Shown: in pieces, positions 45,471 through 56,724 of the stretch
How positions within the stretch are numbered: position 1 is the stretch's first letter
Layout of the letters: each line of letters starts with the position of its first letter
NCBI GenBank assembly: GCA_019009955.1
Contig: CM032229.1
Span: 7,484,001 to 7,548,000, forward strand
DNA from: Riptortus pedestris
Taxonomy: Eukaryota > Arthropoda > Insecta > Hemiptera > Alydidae
Direction: 5' to 3'
DNA length: 64,000 bases
Notes under the pieces: generated by a model
What the model saw: only the letters and a program-made list of their open reading frames with translations
What the model was told of the DNA's origin: nothing
Databases searched by the model: none
Made by a program: the position numbers and the translations under genes

Positions 45471-45960
45471 TTGTCTGTTAACTCTCTAGCGGTCACAGTT
45501 TTTGTTTAATCGTTACCAAACTTTGTATTTAATCGTTTTATGTAAAAAGAAAGATCGAGTTCGTTAATGGCTAAAATCGGACCAGTGGGAGGGGAAGGTT
45601 TAGAGGGGATATTTTTGAAAATTCGAAATATTTCCGTTATTATGCGTTGGATAGAAAAATTGTATAAAATCAATCTTATTGCAAATTAAATATTCTATAA
45701 ATATTGTTATATACATTTATTCTTTATCTTGAATATTAACCGAGATATTTGCATTTGTATTCTGCGTGTGGTCGCCAGGAGTCGGCTATGTTCGGACTTT
45801 CCGCCGAGAGCTCTGGCAGCCGTTTCCGTAACTATTCGTCTCTCGTGAATAGGTTTAGAGGTTTCTTACTACTGCAGTTGTTATTAGGCAGATTTATATA
45901 CTGTAAAACTTCACGTGGGAAATCTGCTTAGTTTACGTAGCCCCTGCGTGACGGCCTTTT
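45288..45960 (+). mobile_element. TTAGCAG element, S type, complete
   Basis: TCAGATTTCCCTCAAGGGAA, 5' module, (TA)n 45411-45467, TTTGTCTGTTAACTCTCTAG, inner unit, an S block almost identical to that of 30272-30911 (GGTCGCCAGGAGTCGGC-like), hairpin GTAGCCCCTGC and GACGGCCTTTT. Confidence 0.93.
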
Positions 45961-46368
45961 TTTTTTAATCCAACAAATCCAATAGTTTCTGTCTAAAGCT
46001 ATGACATGTCTAAAAGTTGCGGTTCAAATCTCCATTTATTGTGAGGGCAGTGGCATCGAATTCGATTCTTCAATCCTTCAGTACTGCTATAAACCACTGG
46101 AAAGCTGTCATGCAGTACTCTCCAACGAGATCTGTCTCTGTTGACACATTTCACTCGTGGAGGAATGGAGATGTCATTTCAAATTTTATTCACTATTTCT
46201 CATCAAATCAAATCAAAAGGCGGGCATAAGATGTTGAGCTACGCATTTCTTATAAATTAAAATCACAAGAATAGGCGTTAACAAGGGAGGAGATGGTAAG
46301 CCAAAAGCCGATCATAAATATATACAGGTAATTCGGTAAATAATTCATGTTTGTTTAACATGATGCTT
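45961..46368. other. No recognisable feature
   Basis: Unique sequence; a 70-codon frame at 46017-46229 has no recognisable content. Confidence 0.4.
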
Positions 46369-46466
46369 TTAGCAGATTTCCCTTAAGGGAATCGAAAGGG
46401 GGGTTCGAAAACTTTCTTCAAATGTCCACCGATCCTACCCAGGAGATGACGAAAATCGGTCCGTTC

Positions 46467-46532
<66 letters not shown>

Positions 46533-47187
46533 CTGTTACCGCTCTAGCGGCCGCAATTTTTGTTTGATCGTTACGAAACTCGATATTCAACCGTTTTATG
46601 TAAAAAGAGATCATTCGTTAATGGCTGAAATCGGACCAGTGGGAGGGGGGGGGGTATAGAAGGGGGATTATGCATCGGATCGAAAAATTGTATAGAATCA
46701 ATCTTATTGAAAATTAAATTTACTATAAATATTGTTATATAAATTTATTCTGTATATTGAATATTAATCGAGATATTTGCATTTTTATGAAGTCTGTGGG
46801 ACACGTGGTCGGTTATAGTTCGGATTAGGTCGGCCATTTCCGTAACTCCTCGGCTCAGGTGGAAGCTTCTTCTAACCTTTCCTGTCGTTTCTAACTTTAC
46901 CTTACCTTCGTTACTTTGTGAGATTTATTTAAATACGTTCTGTTCATCTGCCCCCTCCCTTCTTTAGTTCTTGGACAAATAAAATTTGAGATATTAAAAT
47001 ATAAATTATTCTTACAAATCAGAAGCCGTTTCAGTTGGCAATTTATTTCAATTAACTGAATGATTTCTCATTAACGTTTGGAATTAATCACGGTGGAGTT
47101 GTGTTACCAGTATGCAGATTTCTCTATTGTAAAACTTCACATGGGAAATCTGCTTAGCTTACGCAGCCCCTGCGTGACGGACTTTTT
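46369..47187 (+). mobile_element. TTAGCAG element, S/V mosaic, complete ends
   Basis: TTAGCAGATTTCCCTTAAGG, 5' module, (TA)n 46474-46528, CCGCTCTAGCGGCCGC, a G-rich box of 11 Gs near 46641, inner unit, part of the S block (GGCCATTTCCGTAACTCC), then the V module (TTCTTTAGTTCTTGGAC, TTTGAGATATTAAAAT). It ends CACATGGGAAATCTGCTTAG, hairpin, GACGGACTTTTT. Both 3' builds are present in one copy. Confidence 0.9.
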
Positions 47188-47218
47188 GTATTTTAACTCT
47201 TCTATAAATACCTCACTG

Positions 47219-47325
47219 CTGCAGTTGGATTACAGTTATTAACAAACTTGATCTATATTTTGACATGAAACGCTTTAATCTCGATTTTGGTAAAGATTTA
47301 ACATTAATCGCTGCCTCTAGAATAT
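47219..47325 (-). mobile_element. TTAGCAG element, inner scrap
   Basis: AGTTATTAACAAACTTGATC, GACATGAAACGCTTTAATC, GATTTTGGTAAAGATT, GCCTCTAGAATATTC. Confidence 0.65.
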
Positions 47326-47737
47326 TCATTGTTGCCGTGAAATTGAACATACATAATACATAAGTAACATGTATTTCACATAGATTATACGTGATACATA
47401 TAATCGTCTTTTCTATTCTTAGAATAAGTCCTTCTCTGATATATTGGCTTAGTGTTAATGTGGAATTAGGCGGGGTAGGGCTTTATCATGTACTGAAAAA
47501 AAGTAAAAATAACTGGATTAATACCGGTGTTAAAGAAAACCGTATTTATTTTAAAAAAATCAACAATACAATTGAAGAACATTAACTGCTTAACAACATT
47601 GATTATATAAGATTTTTCAATCCGATAATAACGAAGATATTACTCCCAACCCAGACCACATTCCATTTTTACTTTTGTAAAAACCACTATGCCCCTCCTC
47701 AGCAAAAACTAATTTAATACTGTTTTATCAACATATT
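47326..47737. other. No recognisable feature
   Basis: Unique AT-rich sequence. Confidence 0.4.
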
Positions 47738-48021
47738 AGCAGATTTCCTATAACGAAAATGAGGTCTTTTCAAAATTATATACATAAAGACATGCTATAT
47801 AAACGTTTCTTGCAGAACTAAAACTTACGTTCGTTAATAGATCCGTTGGAAGGGGAGGGGGAGGATTAGAGGGGGAGAATTTCGAATATTCAAAATATCT
47901 CCGTTAGTATACTTCGGATCGTAAAATTAAATAGAATCAGTCTTATTGCAAATTTACTGTACTATAAATATTGTTATATACATTTATTCCCTATCTTCAA
48001 TACTAACTACGATAATTACAT
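47738..48021 (+). mobile_element. TTAGCAG element, 3'-truncated by the next copy
   Basis: TTAGCAGATTTCC, compressed 5' module, inner unit (GTATACTTCGGATCG). It stops inside the unit at AACTACGATAATTACATTT, where the next copy begins. Confidence 0.85.
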
Positions 48022-48144
48022 TTTAGCAGATTTCCCTTAAGGGAAGTCAGCTATTGAGGTTGTACTCATGACGGAATTTTTTACATTTATCTTCAAATGT
48101 CCATCGATCCTACCTAGTAGATGACGAAAATGAGGTCCGTTCAA

Positions 48145-48215
<71 letters not shown>

Positions 48216-48655
48216 TGTTACTGCTCTAGCGGTCGCAATGTTTGTTTGATCGTTACCAAACTCGATATTTAGTAGTTTTATGTAAAAAGAAAGATCAAGT
48301 TCGTTAATGGCTGAAATCGAACCAGTGAGAGGGGGGGGGTTTAGAGGGGAGGATTTTCTATAATTTAAAATATTTCCGTTACTATACGTCGGATCGAAAA
48401 CTTGTATAGAATCAATCTTTTTGCAAATTGAATTTACTATAAATATTGTTATATACATTTATTCTCTATCTTGCATATTAACCGAGATATTTGCAATTTT
48501 ATGAAATCGGAGCGGCTAACGGATGAGAGTGAGTTTCCCGCCAAAAGCTAGGTCGGCCGTTTTCTTAATTCTCCGGCTCTCGTGAAATTTCTCTATTGTA
48601 AAACTACACGTGGGAAATCTGCTTAGTTTACGCAGCCCCTGCGTGACGGACTTTT
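48022..48655 (+). mobile_element. TTAGCAG element, S type, complete
   Basis: 634 bp: 5' palindrome, 5' module, long (TA)n 48148-48211, TGTCTGTTACTGCTCTAGCGG, GAGAGGGGGGGGGTTTAGAG, inner unit, S block, hairpin and GACGGACTTTTTT. One of the best preserved copies. Confidence 0.96.
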
Positions 48656-49240
48656 TTAGTTTTTAGCCTTCAGTAATCCCTCACTCCTACTCATGTCTGG
48701 ATAGCAATAAGCTGTTATATCATGAACTACTTTATTCTAATCTTAAATACCAAAACATTGTTTTCAAGAGACCTTTATACAAGCAAATTGGTTGTGTTGT
48801 GACGTCATCAATCAACATTTTACGTTTATGTTTCGATGATTTTATTTATACCGTACTCGATATTTAACAGTTTCAGTCAACACCATAGATCATATATGTT
48901 ATGGGGTGAAATTAGAAAAGTATAATGGTGCTATAGAGGGGGGGGGCAGTAGAAAACTCAAAATATTTCCTTTATTATGAGTGGGACCGTAAAATGACAT
49001 AGAACCAATCCTTTTAAACTATAAATGGTGTACAATTGTTGATTTATGCATGTTTTAATAACTCAAGTGATATGAGAATGATTCCTGCTTTCTTGTTTTC
49101 AGCCTTGAGTAAGCCCTTTCTCCCTCTCCCCGCTGCTTTCTACTCATCGGCTGTTTTACGTAGAAATAGAGATTGTGTGATGAGATGAGATCACAGGAGT
49201 GTTAACCGGCACGAGGGAAATCTGCTTAGTTTATGAATTT
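48656..49240 (+). mobile_element. TTAGCAG element, L block and second unit
   Basis: Continues straight from the previous 3' end with AGTTTTTAGCCTTCAG, GACGTCATCAATCAAC, the second inner unit with GAGGGGGGGGC (48938), AACTCAAGTGATATGAG, and GGCACGAGGGAAATCTGCTTAG. It then loses the hairpin (TTTATGAATTTG). Confidence 0.85.
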
Positions 49241-49705
49241 GTATGCTAAGTTTATGTGAATGAAAGTCAATATTCATTTTTTTTTAAAGGAGTAGTAAAA
49301 TAATAGCATTTTGACGGCCTAAATTATAAGATAAAATTAACAATATCTCCGTTTATAATCATCCATTCGAAAAAATATAGAATTCAGTGTTTATGACTTG
49401 GTTGCCCGAAAAAGCATTTTCTTATCTCTCTCCTACCCGCGAATTGATATAGCATTTGGAAAATGTTCCATTTAACTTGATAATGCAACGAAAGTATTAT
49501 GGAGTTGGATTCTTTATTTAATTCAGATATTGAAAATTTGCAAGAAAGCCGTTGGAATTTCTCAGCTTACATTATATTCCTAATGATGCGATTTCCACTT
49601 TAAGCTGTCGTTAAGCATATGTTCAGCTTGAATTTAAATTGTTGTTTGTATAGGGATCTTACTAAGGGAGTATCAAAGGATTTAATGTGAAATGTACTCA
49701 AGCCC
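49241..49705. other. No recognisable feature
   Basis: Unique AT-rich sequence. Confidence 0.4.
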
Positions 49706-49814
49706 TGCAGATTTAAATTAAGGAAAATTAGTTATTGCAGTTGTACTTATGGCACGATTTTCGAAATATTTCCTTAAATGACCATCGATCCTATAATGAA
49801 AATGAGGACCGCTA

Positions 49815-49881
<67 letters not shown>

Positions 49882-50443
49882 AATATTTGAGATATTGCAT
49901 TTTTTTTTAAATTTTCAGCCCTCAGTAAATCTCCTGGTTAGCCATCCCACGTTAACAGTAAAGAAAAATATACTGAAACATATTATTCCAAGTTTAAATA
50001 CCAAATATTGTTTTCGAAGGGCCTTTATTATGTGAGATACATGCAATTATGTTGTGTGATGACTTCATCAATTATGATTTTACGTTTTTGACCCGAAAAT
50101 GATTATTTGATCTATTCCATACTTAATATTTAACCGTTTCAGTCAACACAAAATACCATATTCGTTATTGGTTAAAATATGGCTCTAAATGCTGGGGAAA
50201 TTTGAAAATTCATGTCTCTGTTATTGTGAATTGTTATTGGAAAATTGTATAGAACCAATTTCGTTAAACCTTAATGACCTATACATTTTCAAGTAACACA
50301 AAGGGTTAAGGGATTTATTTGAACTTTCTTGCTTCAGCCTTCATTTAACCCCTACTTCTACCCATCGGATTTTATCATAGAAGTATAGACTACAAGGAGA
50401 GAAGAGAATTTGATTAGTTTACAGTGCCCCTGCGTGAAGGACT
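49706..50443 (+). mobile_element. TTAGCAG element, L type
   Basis: Decayed 5' end, 5' module (GACCATCGATCCTATAATG), (TA)n 49820-49885 running straight into GATATTGCATTTTT (first inner unit deleted), L block, second unit and CATCGGATTTTATC. The hairpin region is damaged (AGTGCCCCTGCGT) and the end is GAAGGACTTTA. Confidence 0.88.
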
Positions 50444-50974
50444 TTATAAATACCACAGCTTATTCGTAGCTTTATGTTAAGCACATAAACGACCAAAGAA
50501 CCTTTATCACGTAACAGGTCAGCTGATAATGGCATCATACCGTTCGATCACGTACGAGCATTCAATTTCGATTTAATCCTCATCTTGAAGAGCGCTACCT
50601 CCTCGAGAGGTGTGTATATTGACGATTTTCGTAAGCCCCAAGGATCAATATCGTTATGCAACGAGGACATCTTCAATTGATAATGACTTATCGATATACA
50701 TCATTATCTAACATCATTGTTTGACGGCGCTAATCAATCTCTCTTCCCTCTGCACAATAGTCTGACACAATTCTACTACACCAATGAGCTTATTTCGCCA
50801 CGATAAGATTATGTTTGCTGATAGCGATTTTTCAAAAGTGATTTCTGCGTCGAAACCTGGAGTACAAGGGTAAACCATATCGAAATCTTTGATTGATGTG
50901 ATTGTGCTGATAAGGGTGACCACTCAACTATATCTTATTTTTTCCCCAATTATAGCAATTATTCTGCAAAAATT
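50444..50974. other. No recognisable feature
   Basis: GC slightly higher than surroundings; a minus frame at 50714-50923 (69 codons) is unrecognised. Confidence 0.35.
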
Positions 50975-51344
50975 TCGCAAAAAGTCCGTCACTCAAGGAC
51001 TCCGTAAACCAAGCACATTTTCCTTGGAATGGAAACCCACTCTAATGATTACATCTCACCATATATTCTCGATTTCTCCAGTAATATGAATCTTGGGGTA
51101 AAACAGGAGGATTTCCCTGAAAGAAGTAAAGAATAAAATACAAATAACTACTTTAAAATATAAGAAGTTTAGAAAAAGATAATTGCAGTAAATTACTCTT
51201 TTAAAACATTTTCTTTCACAAGATTTTTGCATCAGAAGGATAAGGAATTTTTATTTCCCCCCTCCTTAAACTCTTCTTGGCCCGAATTCAAATATTAAGG
51301 AACCTTAAAATTTACATGAACTACTTAAATATGAAGTAGGAATA

Positions 51345-51421
<77 letters not shown>

Positions 51422-51527
51422 ATGCATTTTTGAACTGACCTCATTTTTGTCATCATCTAGGAAGAATTGATGAGGATTTGAAGAAATCGCGTCATAAGTA
51501 CAACCATAATGGGTTATTTTTCTTAAG
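50975..51527 (-). mobile_element. TTAGCAG element, L type with TG/TGCG core
   Basis: 3' end AAAAAGTCCGTCACTCAAGG, decayed L middle, CCCCCCTCCTTAAACTC, core (TG)n 51349-51388 then (TGCG)n to 51425, 5' module (TGAACTGACCTCATTTTTG, ATTTGAAGAAATCGCGTC). Confidence 0.82.
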
Positions 51528-51989
51528 AAAAAACTTTTTAAATGTTTCAAGACTTTTCTTCTTGAATATACATTTTTTTTTAAACTCAAATTATTACGGT
51601 TAGTTATTTGTGCTTTCCGAATTGAAGTTGGAGTAATCCGGATCAGGGAGAACTTTAGTTTACGATTTCACTATCTATCGTGCGCTAGTAAAGTGGCACT
51701 TGTAAAATAACGAGAGTCTAGAAAGTATATAGGACTGACAGGCTCTCGGGAAGACATGCGATTGTGACTCTCTTGGATCCCGTCTACCGGCAGGCTGGTC
51801 ACTGGCCTTCTCGTACCCCATCTGGAAAAAAATCATTCCAATTCCTCCTTGGTCAACAGGAGTTACAAGTAGAGTTGATCACTCACTGCGTAAAAAATCT
51901 CATTACGAAGACCCCGAGACTCGCTTGGGTCTGCTAAAGATCTCAAAGGACTACAGTGGCCAATAGAAATACTTGTATATATATGCATA
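51528..51989. other. No recognisable feature
   Basis: Unique sequence, no gene seen. Confidence 0.4.
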
Positions 51990-52612
51990 CTAGCGGACCC
52001 GACAGACGTTGACCTGCATGGTATTTCAAGCGAATAGGATATTAAATTCAATAATATTATATTTAAAACAAAAGCTATTTTTAATAACAAAAAAACTTTT
52101 GTTATGTGCACGTTTGCCTAAAAACAAATAGAAAATGAAATATCGCGAATTTTTTATTCAGGCCTCCCTTATAACACCTACTCCCGTTTGAACCCAACAA
52201 ATTTAATATGGCTTATAATCATTAATGCTAATTTGCATATAGAGTTTTGTTAAGTTCGTTTCAATCGTTAGTGACTAATAAAACTGTTGACTCCCACTTT
52301 AATTTTTTAGTGTATATCTCGTTTATACTTTGTTATATGACAAAAGTGAATATAACAAAAGTTACTTTAAATAACAAAATAAACAACTTTTATCCTGTGG
52401 AAATTTGTCGAAAAACCAATACGAAAAAATATATCTCTATTTTTAATTTTAGGCCTTTCTTACAACCCCCACTCCTGCTTCATCTGCCGAACTGATTTGT
52501 GAATCAAAACCATTCAGGGCGTCACCCAAATGCATACAAAACAATCCATTCAAATCGGTTCAGCCGTTTAGGAGGAGTTCAGTGACATACACACGTACAG
52601 TAGAATTTATAT
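51990..52612 (-). mobile_element. Helitron-like element, diverged relative of the 34.6 and 59.7 kb copies
   Basis: On the minus strand the 3' end is GTCGGGTCCGCTAG followed by T. Inside are two diverged copies of the unit with AGGAGTGGGGGTTGTAAG and ACATAACAAAAGTT, and the subterminal ACGGCTGAACCGATTTGAAT. It ends near a TA-rich TTTATATATAAA. Non-autonomous. Confidence 0.65.
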
Positions 52613-52621
52613 ATAAAGATA

Positions 52622-52725
52622 ACATTATTTTTGTCATCTGTTTGGTAGTACCTTGAACTGACATTTGAATACGTTTTTAAAAGTTGTTTCAAAAGTATAT
52701 CTTCAATATCTGATTCCCTTTGAGA
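52622..52725 (-). mobile_element. TTAGCAG element, 5' module scrap
   Basis: TTTTTGTCATCTGTTTGG, TGAACTGACATTTGAA, TCTTCAATATCTGATTCCC. Confidence 0.6.
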
Positions 52726-52987
52726 AAACGAGATAAAAACACAGGGTGGATACACTATTTGGGTACTTGAGTATGATCCGAAATGGCTCTTGATATTCCT
52801 TCAGTTTTATAATAGCCATTAATTATTTCATTAAATATGAATGACAATTCATTAAAATTAGTCAATGGCCATTAATTAATAATTTTAATAAGTCTTGACA
52901 TACTTATCATGAGTTAATGAGAAAAAACCTCACCATGTCTAATTATCGGAACTGTATGAAAGCATTCCATTGTAGGGTCCCTTAATG

Positions 52988-53340
52988 GAAAAAAAGTCCG
53001 TCACGTAGGGGCTACGTAAACTAAGCAGTTTTCCCACTCGAAGGTTTACAATAGATAAATATATATTCATATATATACAGGTACCACTACCGTGAATATT
53101 AAGTGAATAAATATAAAAGGTAAATGAGAAATCTTTCAGTCAATTGACAATACAAGTAAATAATCTCTACAACGGAAAGCGACTGAATTGTAAACAAACA
53201 GTCAGCCAATGTTGTAGCGCTGAATAGATAGATAGTATGGAAATGCAAAGAATTAATGAAATATAACTGAATATAACATATTCATTTTATTAAAAAATAT
53301 TAACTAAAGCTAGTGCTGTAATTTGTAATGAATGAACGGC
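52988..53340 (-). mobile_element. TTAGCAG element, V type 3' part
   Basis: 3' end AAAAGTCCGTCACGTAGGGGC, CTAAGCAGTTTTCCCAC, V module (GAGAAATCTTTCAGTCAATT, GCTAGTGCTGTAATTTG). Stops before the L block. Confidence 0.85.
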
Positions 53341-53429
53341 CTATTTATTATAATTTCCATTCTCTTTAAAATACTTTTCATTAGTCAGCTTATATAAGCT
53401 CTGGAGGAAAGTCTCAATATCAAGTCTAG

Positions 53430-53802
53430 CAGTGGCGGCTCGCGTATAGGCAACTGCAGCAGCCCCAATTTACACTTGATATTATCTATAACATTTATTA
53501 TAATGAGGCATTTTCTTTAATTCTTTCTTTATACTTGTATAATATATAATCCTTAAGCTTAATGCAGTAACCATCCCCCAGTTTAGTGAAAAAAGATACA
53601 AAAATCTTTGTATGGAACTGTGAACTTCACAGTTCCAGCGGCGAGGTGTTTGACTGTTGTGCGCATGCACACACATGAAGCTCCATGCGAGGCTGCAAGG
53701 GAGAGAGAGCACTGTCGTTCCCGCAGTGCCGACCCTGCCGTGCTAAGGCTAAACATTTTCTGGAGCAGCACCCCCACTAATTTTAGCTACGAGCCGCCAC
53801 TG
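53430..53802. mobile_element. Non-autonomous hAT transposon (MITE), intact ends
   Basis: 373 bp. Terminal inverted repeats are CAGTGGCGGCTCG and CGAGCCGCCACTG. The 8-bp duplication AAGTCTAG flanks both sides exactly (53422-53429 and 53803-53810), the hAT signature length. The interior is AT-rich on the left and GC-rich on the right, with a perfect palindrome GGAACTGTGAA/TTCACAGTTCC (53614-53636). Short frames inside (110 codons on +, 76 and 64 on -) show no transposase similarity. The undamaged duplication suggests a fairly recent insertion. Confidence 0.95.
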
Positions 53803-53844
53803 AAGTCTAGAATTTCGAGAGGATATCTCTGCCCTATTCGTTAT

Positions 53845-53989
53845 GCCCTTATTGTTAGTTGGTCTGATGCAGATCTGACTTATACCACCCTTTCAGAGGA
53901 TATCGATTGGTCTACAATTGTTCCATGCATGTTCTCTTAATTCAAATCTGAAGATAGTTCTTCCTACTTCATTTAACCCCCGCTTCTAC
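53845..53989 (+). mobile_element. TTAGCAG element, L second-unit scrap
   Basis: GATTGGTCTACAATTGTTCC, TTAACCCCCGCTTCTACTC, directly before the next 5' end. Confidence 0.65.
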
Positions 53990-54625
53990 TCAGCAGATTT
54001 CCCTCCAGGGAAATCTCCTATTGAGGTCGTACTCATGACGTGATTTTCGAAATATTTCTTCAAATCTCCATCGATCCTATCCAGGAGATGAAGAAAGTGA
54101 AGTCCGTTCAAAATTTTTATATATATATATATATATATATACATATAGTGGGAGGGGGGGAGTTAGTTTAGAGAGGGGTTTTCGAAAATTCTAAATATCT
54201 CCGTCACTATACGTCGGATCAAAACATTGTTTAGAACCAATCTTATTACAAATTAAATGCACTATAAATATTGTTATATACTTGTATTCTCTATCTTGAA
54301 TATTACCCGAAATATTTGCATTTTTCAGTTTTCAGCCTTCAGCACCCCCCCCCCCTTCTTCTACTCATGTTACATAAACAATACTCTGTTATGTAATAAA
54401 CCACATTATTCGGAGATTTAATATAATAAATTGTTTTCGAGAGGCTTTTATTATACGAGACAACAGCAAATATGTTATCCTGACCCCCACTCCTTCTTTA
54501 GTTCTTGGACTACTAAAATTTTATTGATTGAGATAAAAATTATTCTGATCTATTATAAATTACAATACTAGATATAGTAAATAGTTTTCAATAAAATTAA
54601 TATGCTATATTCTGGTATATATGTT
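53990..54625 (+). mobile_element. TTAGCAG element, V type, 3' end missing
   Basis: CAGCAGATTTCCCTCCAGGG, 5' module, (TA)n 54117-54140 followed at once by GTGGGAGGGGGGG (the stretch between core and G box is deleted), inner unit, L block, V module (TTATTGATTGAGATAAAAATT). Confidence 0.87.
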
Positions 54626-55221
54626 TATTCACATGTTATATCATGTTCACATTTAGGAATTGGATTTTTATTATATTTAATAAACATAAATTCAACATTG
54701 GCTTGTTATTTTGTAAATATTTATATTTTATTAATATCAGTTGAGGTGTACCGTGCAGTTCTTGAAAATTGATTATCAACTTTTTATTAAATGAGCTCAC
54801 TCATCTATTGATTTGTGTTGATAAGAAATTTTTGTGCGCTATATGTCATTTATTAATTAGTTCTCTCTTCAATGTGATGACTATACCATCCATTCATATA
54901 TATAGTGCTCAAATATTTTTTTATTTCATTTTTCGGGTGTAACAGTGCTGCTTAGCGTTTGAGGTATTTTGAATTAGCTATTTATTTCAGTTGAAACACA
55001 TTTCCATGTTACGTTAACAAATAAAATAAAAACAATCTTGTGCAAGTTATGAAGTGATGAATGAGGTGTGCGCTTAGCTATATACAATAAAGGTATTTAT
55101 AACTAATTATTGAGAAATATGATCGGAATACAACTTTACCACATATGGTTGAATTACTAGTTTAATAAGCTGTATGATTCATTAAGAAATAAATTTTAAA
55201 AACTGAACTGGGGAGGGTCAC
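54626..55221. other. No recognisable feature
   Basis: Very AT-rich unique sequence. Confidence 0.4.
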
Positions 55222-55600
55222 TTACATGCATTTATCTTAAGACGTAAAAGTTGAATGAGAACAATATTTGTTATTTCGGATTCAAATAAAGAGCATCATA
55301 TTATAAAAGCTTATTGTTAATATGACAAGTGTAGGAGTGGTGGTTTACTGAAAGCCGAAAACTAAAAAATGCAAATATCTTGGTTAATAGTGAACAAACG
55401 TACATAACAAGATTTACAGAACATTATATTTGCTATAAGATTGGTTTTATACAATTTTCCGATCCGAATCATAATAACGGAGCTAATAAGAGTATTCTAA
55501 ATTCTCCCCCTCTAAACCCCCCCCCACCACCTGGTCTGACTTCAGCCGTTAACGAATTTGATCTTTCTTTTTAAATAAAACGACTAAATAGCCAGTTTGA
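55222..55600 (-). mobile_element. TTAGCAG element, L type middle
   Basis: AAGACGTAAAAGTTGAATG, GTAGGAGTGGTGGTTTACTG, inner unit, CCCCCTCTAAACCCCCCCCC, GACTTCAGCCGTTAACG. Both ends missing. Confidence 0.8.
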
Positions 55601-55617
55601 TAATAATAATTGTGTGT

Positions 55618-55668
55618 GTGCCATGTGGGGAAATCTGCTATAATTAGGCAGCATCTGCGTGACGGCTA
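55618..55668 (+). mobile_element. TTAGCAG element, 3' terminus only
   Basis: GCCATGTGGGGAAATCTGC, hairpin AGGCAGCATCTGCGT, GACGGCTAT. Opposite orientation to the neighbour on its left. Confidence 0.75.
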
Positions 55669-56052
55669 TATATCATCAAAGGCACTGAAATGAAAAGACT
55701 TTACACTCGTACTGTCTGTAAAGTGGGTCTAATAAAATCGTGACAGGCTTACAAACATAATGGAGAAGCTATAAGACTTTACGGCAAAACTAAAACACGC
55801 TTCAACTGATAAACTCAACAGTAATTAAAAATAAAAGTTGAGTCAGCGCTTTTCTAGTCAAGATTACGATAATACGATTAGTTCTGTATCTTGATTTGAA
55901 AGTGAAAGCATCGTAATCTCCGGGGTTTTCTATGAGAACATTATTAAGAAATTAGCATTTTATCTGTTGGTGTTTATTTTTTTTCATTTTATTTTATTTT
56001 TTTAATATATTAGTTGATAACATTCCTTTAAATCTTTCAATTTTATTTTCAG
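55669..56052. other. Sequence upstream of the first transporter coding exon
   Basis: Unique sequence ending in a pyrimidine-rich splice acceptor at 56052. No earlier exon recognised. Confidence 0.45.
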
Positions 56053-56111
56053 AGCCTGGATCAGACATGGCAACAGGCAACGGAATGCAGATAGAGAAAG
56101 AACCGGAGAAG
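56053..56111 (+). CDS. SLC15A: SLC15-type oligopeptide transporter, first coding exon
   Basis: This exon carries the start of a proton-coupled oligopeptide transporter (POT/PTR2 family), a plasma-membrane or endomembrane protein that moves di- and tripeptides with protons. A pyrimidine-rich tract ending in CAG precedes it and GTGAGG follows at 56112. The ATG at 56067 has G at -3 and G at +4, a good start context, and opens 15 codons (MATGNGMQIEKEPEK) that end in phase 0. This short hydrophilic head is the expected cytosolic N-terminus before the first membrane helix. The 14 bases before the ATG are exonic 5' UTR, so at least one more 5' exon should lie upstream. All five exons join in frame. 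What is uncertain is whether this ATG is the only start and which SLC15 paralogue this is; family assignment is secure from exons 2-5. Confidence 0.8.
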
Positions 56112-56591
56112 GTGAGGACATCATTGTTCTATTGAAAACATAAAGTGATATTTGAGAGTTAAATTGCTCCAGATTAGCTCTGAATTGATAAGCAACACTA
56201 CAATTAGAGTTCAAATTGTTTGACTTTTAATTATTGTGAGCCATACATTTCTTATCATTTTTTGCTAAGTATGTAACTACGTATTTGACTACTTGACATT
56301 TGTACACACTTGTAAATCAATGTTATGTTGTCAATTGTTATCAGCGTTGCTCTATTTATCTTATAAATGGCTCTCTTTATAAAAACTGAGACGGAACATA
56401 AAAAAAAAAACAATTCGTTCGGTTGACCGATCCCAATACCTGGATGATAAGTGACACCATTTGAAAAAAATAATACAAATAAAAAGGTTTATTTTTTTGT
56501 GGTTTAAAAAATGTCAGCAGGTTTGCTTTGACGAGAATTTAGAAATAATACTTTAAATCCCAAAGGACTATGGCCATTTCCTGGTTTAAAT
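56112..56591. other. Intron 1, left part
   Basis: Unique intronic sequence, nothing recognised. Confidence 0.4.
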
Positions 56592-56724
56592 AAAAATCCT
56601 TCACGCAGGGGCTGAGTTAATTAAGCAGATTTCCGAAATGCGGTGTAACGGAAGGGTGAGGGGGGGGGGGGTACTGAAGGCTGAAACCAAGAAACACGAA
56701 TAACTCCCTTAATACTTGAGCTAA
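56592..56724 (-). mobile_element. TTAGCAG element, L 3' end (intron 1)
   Basis: AAAAATCCTTCACGCAGGGGC, TTAAGCAGATTTCC, GAGGGGGGGGGGGGTACTGAAGG. Cut by the next copy. Confidence 0.82.

Noticed and set aside
51305..51589. 94-codon minus frame with Arg-Thr-His repeats
   Set aside because: Translation of the (TG)n/(TGCG)n core of a TTAGCAG copy.
53482..53940. Overlapping 64-110 codon frames
   Set aside because: They lie within or run out of the hAT MITE and show no transposase or host-protein similarity.
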